Assembly (NCBI GenBank): GCA_023807065.1 | Contig: JAJJLU010000062.1 | Coordinates: 1 to 20,982 of the forward strand | Source of the DNA: Isotricha intestinalis | Taxonomy: Eukaryota > Ciliophora > Litostomatea > Vestibuliferida > Isotrichidae | Length of the DNA: 20,982 nucleotides | Direction of reading: 5' to 3' | In this document: piece by piece, positions 15,904 to 20,982 of the stretch | Position numbering within the stretch: position 1 is the stretch's first letter | How the letters are laid out: each line of letters starts with the position of its first letter | Notes under the pieces: model-generated | Seen by the model: the letters and a program-made list of their open reading frames with translations, nothing else | What the model was told of the DNA's origin: nothing | Databases searched by the model: none | Program-made: the position numbers and the translations under genes

Positions 15904-17913
15904 TTAATTGTTTTGTTTCAAATATAAAGTTTTTGCCAAATGTCCAATATTTGGAACAAATGAGAAATTGCATAAAGGACATTCTTCTTTATAAAAAGTA
16001 CCATTAAATTCTTTTGCTTTTGAAATTTGTTTACAATTAGGACATTCAATTTTATAATTAAATAAACCTTCTTTATTAAGTTCTTCCTTAACTAAGTTTT
16101 GATTATAATCTTTCCACTTTTTTTCTTCTTCATCATTTAAATTTGATAAATCCCTATAAATTTCAAAGAAATGATATTTTTTAAAAAAATCTAAATCTCC
16201 TATTTGAAAAAAACCTCCATTATTCCATTGAGTTCCATATGAATTTATAAATTCCATATAATAAGAATTATATTTAAAAAAAATAAAAGTATGTCCTATA
16301 TCTTTAAACTTATTTGAAATTAGAGGATTTAAATTATCAAATTTTTCTTTTGTTAATATTTCACCTTTATGTTTTTCATAAAAATAGAAAAATTATTCCC
16401 ATCCTCTTTTATTTAATAAAAAAGAAAAAAGACATGGTCTTCCTTTTTGAATAGCATATTTTGCTCCTTTTTCATCTATTTTATTATAACTTAATTTATA
16501 TTTAGGAAGAACTTTTTTTAAAATCTTTTTTATTTTCCCTTTACATTCATTATAATTATTAATTATATCATTTCTAATATCTTAAAAAGAAGGAATATTT
16601 TTATCAAAAATTTTATTTAAAGACATATGTATTACTGTTGCTATTGAATGAGCATAGCATGTTGGTCCTTCTTGTTGCTTTGGTTCAAAATTATTAATAT
16701 TATCTGTTACATATTGTTGAAAATAAATTTTTCCTATTAAATCAAATAAAATATCATTTTCTTTTACTAATGATGTTATTATTGAAAGATATTCATTGAA
16801 AATATTTGGCTCATTTAATCTAAGAAATAATTTACATTTTCCATTTTTTGGAATTTCCCAACCTTTTCTTCAAGATAATCAAAAAATGGATTTGTTGATG
16901 AAATAATTGAACTCATTTCAAATAAAATTTTTTCTCCTTTTGTTAAATTATTATTTTTTTCATTTTCACCATATAATTTTTTGGACAATTTTGCTTTTCA
17001 GATGAAAGACAACATGATATTAAATATGAATTTGTTTTTTTTAATTGTTCTATTACATTATCTTTAGGATTCCCATCTGTACTTTCTCCATCTGATAAAA
17101 GGAAAATTACTTTATTTTTATATGATAAATTATTATTATTAATAAAATTAAAAAGATCATTAAAAACTTTATTCATTAAAGTATTTCCATAAATGATTGG
17201 CTTAATTTTATTTAAATATTTATTTTTTGTAGAAGAATCTAAAAATGAAGTAAATTTTTTTCTTAAATTATAAATAGAATCTCCTATTATTTCCTTTATT
17301 TCTTTTTTATCAATTTTTTCTTCAATTATTTTTTCTTTAACTTTATTAAACACAAAATCATAATGCTCTTTAATTTCTTTATCCCAATTCATATTTAGAG
17401 CTGCACCTCTGTAAATAAAATTTTTAGAAAAAGAAAAAAATCCATTACTTTTTTTATGACACTCTGGAAGTCTCTCATAAATTTCTTTTAATAAAAATTT
17501 ATCATTTTGAATGTAATATATTAAAACATGCAAATAATCTGATGGAAGTTTCATTATATATCTATCAATGCCAATTGTTCCTTCATTTTCAAGTAATTCT
17601 ATTATTTCTTCTTTTGGATTTTCACATTTATATTTTTGGTCTGATTTAATATTTTCAATAAAATTTGATTTTCTTTTAAAATATCAAATAATTCTAAAGC
17701 ATTTAACCAATTTTGGATTATAGATGTTCCAAATATCAATGAATAGAAATCAATATCTTTTTCTGAACCTAGAATATTATCTGTAAAAATAATATTACGA
17801 ATTGTTTCAAATAATGAATCAATTTTAGAATTTGAATATTTTGATGAATATGCAGATCTCATACTAACAGAGACATCAATTAAACTAAAAATTGCTTGTT
17901 TATTTAATGACAT
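15904..17913 (-). pseudogene. vWA domain + papain-type cysteine protease + zinc ribbon, broken gene
   Basis: About 670 codons on the minus strand. Part 1 is a von Willebrand A domain: MIDAS DVSVS at codons 13-17 (17863-17877), then IIYGNTLMN, then VIFLLSDGESTDGNP. Part 2 is a papain-family (C1) core: QQEGPTCYAHS with the Cys codon at 16657-16659, His in IGHTFIFF at 16291-16293, and Asn in INSYGTQWNNGGFFQI at 16243-16245, matching the family 'NSWG..WG..Gy.ri'. Part 3 is a CPNC...CPLC zinc ribbon near the C-terminus. All three catalytic residues and the metal site are kept. However the frame changes three times, each explained by one lost A in the coding strand (about 17650-17690; T6 run 16977-16982; 16864-16867), and TAA interrupts at 16582-16584 and 16393-16395, both where Gln would fit. 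This is either a pseudogene or a damaged assembly. In life it would be a cytosolic protease guided by a vWA module. Confidence 0.7.
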
Positions 17914-18220
17914 TTATATTTAATTGGTTCTTTCTGTTATTGATATACTATATTTACTAAAAAAATTAAGATTATTGATGAAAAAACAAATTTTAATTTT
18001 AATTTGAAATATTTTTTATCGCTAACTTTTTTTTAAATTATTTATAATTTTTATTTTTAAAAACTGACTTATTCATTTATTTATATTTAATTTTTAAAAA
18101 TATTTCAATATATATTTATCAATTATTATTTTTTTAATTTTTCATCATTTAAAAAAATATTATAAAAGATTTTGAAAAATATAAAAATTATAAAAAGGGG
18201 ATTGGGTACAATCCCCAAGT
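17914..18220. other. A+T-rich spacer ending in a telomere-like palindrome
   Basis: Upstream of the vWA-protease start and before the SINE target-site duplication. It is A/T low complexity with no reading frame. The only structure is the palindrome at 18197-18216, listed separately. Confidence 0.5.
18197..18216. repeat. Interstitial telomere-like palindrome
   Basis: GGGGATTG, spacer GGTA, then CAATCCCC: a perfect 8-bp inverted repeat made of the chromosome's own telomere unit in head-to-head orientation. It is the only such G/C block away from the chromosome ends. It lies 4 bp before the left SINE target-site duplication. Confidence 0.8.
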
Positions 18221-18236
18221 TATATCATCATACACA
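18221..18236 (+). repeat. Left target-site duplication of the SINE
   Basis: TATATCATCATACACA, repeated exactly at 18952-18967. The three bases AAG just before it also match in both copies, with one mismatch (T/C) in between. Confidence 0.85.
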
Positions 18237-18951
18237 GATTCACCTAATGCTTAATTGGTTAATGATTGAATGTATTATTAGAGGTCATGAGTTCCAATCT
18301 AAATAGGTGAATAATTGGGAAAAAATTAATTAATAAAAAATAATGATAAAACGCAAGTAAATATCCTAAAACCATCAGTAGGTATTTACTTACAGGACAC
18401 CCAATATATCAATAGATGGTACTGTCAGTCATAATAATGTGGCGAGGCTGCTCAAATTAAAGGGAAGGATTATAAACTTGGCCTTTGGCCTCATAATCAA
18501 TATAAATCTATTTAACTCTAAGATTATGATGGCCTGAGTTACACACAGATCTGCAGTAGGTATTTCCTATAAGGGAAATACTCAAGGTATGAACAAAGTA
18601 TAGGTGAATAAATAGTTGACCCTATGATAAGCGTGAAAGATTTAAAATAAAAATGTCTTAATTATATTATAGACTAAGTATGTTAAGATTATAATATATG
18701 TTGAAATTGAAAAGAAAGCTCAATAAAGAAAAAAGTAGATTATAATTAAGATATATGAAATATAGAAATATAATAAAAATCTGGTAATCCATCGCCCCTA
18801 TACTTTTAATATAATATGAGAGATGAATAAGATGATACTTGTAATATTTGGAGAATATAAATATGAGTAAGATGCTTGGGTTTCTTCTTTTTTTTTATTT
18901 TATTGGTATAATATCTGAGTGAGCTTGCCGGAGTAAACTAACTAACTAAGC
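18237..18951 (+). mobile_element. tRNA-derived SINE with LINE-shared 3' tail
   Basis: About 715 bp flanked by exact 16-bp direct repeats. The head (18240-18310) is tRNA-like with A-box and B-box sequences, so RNA polymerase III could transcribe it. The body is clearly less A+T-rich than its surroundings and contains several perfect inverted repeats: 18355-18363 with 18383-18391 (9 bp), a nested GATTAT...GGCC-TTT-GGCC...ATAATC hairpin at 18468-18498, 18560-18567 with 18574-18581 (8 bp), and 18656-18666 with 18741-18751 (11 bp). The tail (18823-18949) is nearly the same as the 3' end of the LINE at 14613-14742 and closes in an AACT repeat. SINEs that borrow a LINE 3' end are mobilised by that LINE's reverse transcriptase. 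Confidence 0.75.
18240..18310 (+). ncRNA. tRNA-like head of the SINE (degenerate tRNA)
   Basis: 71 nt. Acceptor arms TCACCTA and TAGGTGA pair perfectly over 7 bp. An A-box-like TGCTTAATTGG and a B-box-like AGTTCCAATC lie at tRNA spacing. The T-stem keeps 3 of 5 pairs and the D-stem is imperfect, and the anticodon arm does not fold cleanly. It is therefore a tRNA-derived promoter rather than a working tRNA. The parent isotype cannot be named safely. Confidence 0.65.
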
Positions 18952-18967
18952 TATATCATCATACACA
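18952..18967 (+). repeat. Right target-site duplication of the SINE
   Basis: Exact copy of 18221-18236, directly after the AACT-repeat tail. It ends 10 bp before the proposed start codon of the C2-domain gene, so the SINE landed in that gene's promoter or leader. Confidence 0.85.
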
Positions 18968-18977
18968 TTAATAATAT

Positions 18978-20700
18978 ATGACTTTTTAGTTAAATTTTAT
19001 TTTATGTTTTTTAAAATACTTTAGAAAAAAATAGTAAAAATAAGATTAAAATAACATTATATCAAATTCAATTGTGTAGAAATTTTTCAGATTACATTCC
19101 ATACAATATATCAATAAAATATAATAATTCAAAAGAATATGAAACAGAACTAATAGAAATTCAAAATAAAAAATTTATTAACAAAAGTTATATTTTTAAC
19201 ATATTAAATTTTTCAAGAAAACAAAATAATATAATAACTTTAACAGCTTTTAAAAAAAGTCTTTTTATTCTTAAAAAAACATTTTCTAAATTAAATATAC
19301 CAATAAATGTCAATAATAATAAAAATAGACAAAAACAATGGTTTTATATGAAAGATAATAATGAAGAAATAATATTAAAAATATTATTATCTATTGAATT
19401 TGATGTTATTCTTTATCAAAATAATTCAATGAATCATTTAAATAGGTCTTATAGAGGAGAAATATTATTTGATTTTTTTAATCAAAAACCAAATTTAAAT
19501 GATTCTTTAAAGATAACAACAATAAATATAAATTCAATTCAATCATCAAATAAATCAATGATAAATTTAAATGAAAATATTAGAAAAAATACAAATCAAA
19601 ATTATCAATTAATTTCTATTTTAGAAAATGAAAGTGATAATATTACTATTACTTATTCTGACGATGAAAGTGAAAAAGGAGAAATTGAAGATATTAATAT
19701 TAATAAAATTAATAATATTATTTCTCAAAGAGCTGATAAAATTTTAGAAAATCAAAAAAATCATGATAATAATATTGAAGAATTAAAAAAAAATGATTTA
19801 TATTTTATTAAAAAAAGTAATATTTTAATTAAAGAATATGATAAATTAAAATATAATATGAGAATATTAGAAAAAGCAAAAAGAAATTATGAAACAAAGA
19901 TTATTAATCATAATGAAAAAATATTAAATTATGAAAAAAAAATAAATAGATTTAATATTCAAAAAGAATTAGATGAACATAATAAAGAAATATTTAATAA
20001 TATAAATTCAATATTACTTTTAAATACAAATGAAAATACAATTCCAAAAAAGAAAAACATAAAATATGAAAAATTAAAGAAAATAAAAAATACAAATATA
20101 TCAATAAATATTGATTTAAATAATGAATCTTTAACAAAAAATTTGAAAAATTTAAAAAAAGATTATTTAACATCAAAACGTTTAAATTCAACAAACTTTA
20201 CATCAATATATAGTAATGAAAGCATAATTAATAAGCATCATTCTCCATCATCAAATAATATATATGAAAATAGAAGAAGAAGTAAAAATCAAATAAAATC
20301 TAATTCTAAAAATTCACTCGATATTGATAATATATATTTATTATATGAAATAAAAGGAAAAAGCTTAAAAAAAGAATTTGTTGATTTAGATAATATTAAA
20401 GTTATTAGAATTAAAACTTCTAATTCAAAAAATAATATTATTCAAAGTCATAAAGGAGGAAGAAAAACTTTAAGACAAAGTAAAAAAAGACCTTCTCTTA
20501 ATTCTTTAAGTAAATCTAATGTTAATACTTTTAATTTAAGTAAACCTAAGAAATATACTTCTGATAAAAATAAAATGATCCATCATAAAATTGAAAGAAA
20601 TAGAATGAATTATATTAATTGTAGTTGTTCTAATATTATTAATAATATTGGAATTAAAAATAATATTAGTCCTTCAACTCAAAGAATTACAAATGGGTAA
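18978..20700 (+). CDS. C2-domain, coiled-coil protein with a short first exon
   Basis: The open frame runs from 19015 to a TAA at 20698-20700 and holds no ATG before residue ~110 of the C2-plus-tail product, yet the coding clearly starts earlier. KIKITLYQIQLC then DYIPYNISIKYN looks like C2 strands 1-2 (family 'l.v.v..a..l...sDPYv'), followed by KTEL-like and NKSYIFNI strands, IITLTAFK and QKQWFYMKDNNEEIILKILLSIEF (family 'W..L....g.i.l.i'). A start at ATG 18978, exon 1 of 11 nt, a 46-nt GT..AG intron (18989-19034) and exon 2 in the right phase gives MTFYKNKIKITLYQIQLC. After the C2 domain (about 1-135) come Asn/Ser linkers, a coiled coil (about 240-320) and a basic Ser/Lys-rich tail. Calcium-binding aspartates are few, so this may be a calcium-independent, membrane- or protein-binding C2. 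The SINE sits just upstream. Confidence 0.5.
18989..19034 (+). other. Proposed 46-nt intron
   Basis: Starts GTTAAA and ends AATAG. Removing it joins ATG ACT TTT TA to T AAA AAT AAG in the frame of the C2-domain protein, without a stop. Other splice pairs tried in this stretch gave stops or the wrong phase. No other gene in the window needs an intron. Confidence 0.4.
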
Positions 20701-20929
20701 TTTTGGGTTTTTTTAAAAAAACAAAAATATTTTTTTCAAACAATTTTGAATATATAATAAAATAATAAATTTTTATATTAATAAATTATTTTATATATAA
20801 AATAATTAAATTTAAATAAATTAAAAATCTTTAATTTATTTCAAGAATTGAAAAAAAAATAAAATATTATATTTTATGAAAATTAATTATTTTTAAGTAT
20901 TTAAAATATATTTATGAATGTAATAAATT
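20701..20929. other. Right subtelomeric spacer
   Basis: 229 bp of A/T low complexity between the last stop codon and the telomere. No gene or repeat seen. Confidence 0.6.
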
Positions 20930-20982
20930 GGGGATTGGGGATTGGGGATTGGGGATTGGGGATTGGGGATTGGGGATTGGGG
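20930..20982. repeat. Right telomere, GGGGATT repeats
   Basis: Seven perfect GGGGATT units plus a final GGGG, the reverse complement of the left array. The G-rich strand runs 5'->3' to the end, as in a normal chromosome end. Confidence 0.97.

Noticed and set aside
14613..17913. TAA/TAG read as glutamine (ciliate code 6) in the LINE, the plus-strand remnant and the vWA-protease gene
   Set aside because: All intact genes end in TAA and none uses TAA or TAG internally. In A/T-rich decayed sequence TAA is expected often. In the LINE the coding-like codon pattern (G in first position) switches frame, and an uninterrupted recoded frame has the wrong codon pattern. In the broken genes frame changes also occur.
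18240..18310. A functional tRNA gene
   Set aside because: T-stem and D-stem are imperfect and the anticodon arm does not fold, although acceptor arms and Pol III boxes are kept.
14613..18951. Inverted tails as terminal inverted repeats of a 4.3 kb DNA transposon
   Set aside because: Only 18237-18951 is flanked by matching direct repeats; the left copy has no such duplication. One copy is attached to a tRNA-like head, the other to a LINE-like finger, and no transposase is seen. Not fully excluded.
19072..19074. TTG as the start of the C2-domain protein
   Set aside because: Non-ATG starts are not expected, and C2-like residues (KIKITLYQIQ) continue upstream in frame.
19994..20194. Minus-strand frame inside the C2-domain gene
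   Set aside because: Shadow frame, low complexity, antisense of a Lys/Asn-rich region.

Overview
This window looks like one complete, two-ended macronuclear chromosome of a ciliate. It opens with CCCCAAT repeats (1-46) and closes with GGGGATT repeats (20930-20982), with genes packed between them right up to the ends. The DNA is strongly A+T rich, intergenic gaps are often under 100 bp, nearly all genes are single-exon, and every intact reading frame ends in TAA with no internal TAA/TAG. The standard code plus a C4A2T-type telomere fits a litostome (rumen trichostome, Entodinium-like) ciliate better than Tetrahymena, Paramecium or Oxytricha. The species assignment is from memory of telomere types and is tentative.

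Left half (186-10423): a p24/TMED cargo-receptor-like protein; a coiled-coil protein on the minus strand whose two ends resemble the autophagy scaffold ATG11/FIP200; an unrecognised lysine-rich protein; an HD-domain phosphohydrolase-like protein; a 909-residue divergent myosin whose ATP-binding loops are gone but whose converter and IQ motifs remain; and a secreted DUF3160-family protein on the minus strand.

Middle (10424-14326): a 1.1 kb gap, a LITAF-domain protein with a Met/Asn/Gln-rich N-terminus made of 24-bp repeats, an 856 bp gap, and a membrane-anchored pepsin-fold protein that appears to have lost its catalytic aspartates.

Right part (about 14500-18970) is a decay and mobile-element island. 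It holds the 3' end of a LINE (minus strand), remnants of a plus-strand gene, a broken gene joining a von Willebrand factor A domain to a papain-type cysteine protease and a zinc ribbon, and a tRNA-headed SINE with 16-bp target-site duplications. The SINE and the LINE share about 125 bp of 3' tail, including an (AACT)n terminus, so they look like a SINE/LINE partner pair. A short palindrome of telomere sequence lies just outside the SINE. The final gene (18978-20700) encodes a C2-domain, coiled-coil protein. Its start is best explained by an 11-nt first exon and a 46-nt intron.

The genes do not form an obvious pathway. Several touch membrane traffic and the endolysosomal system (p24, ATG11/FIP200-like, LITAF, C2, pepsin-like). 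Three proteins appear to be pseudoenzymes or broken enzymes (myosin-like, pepsin-like, vWA-papain).
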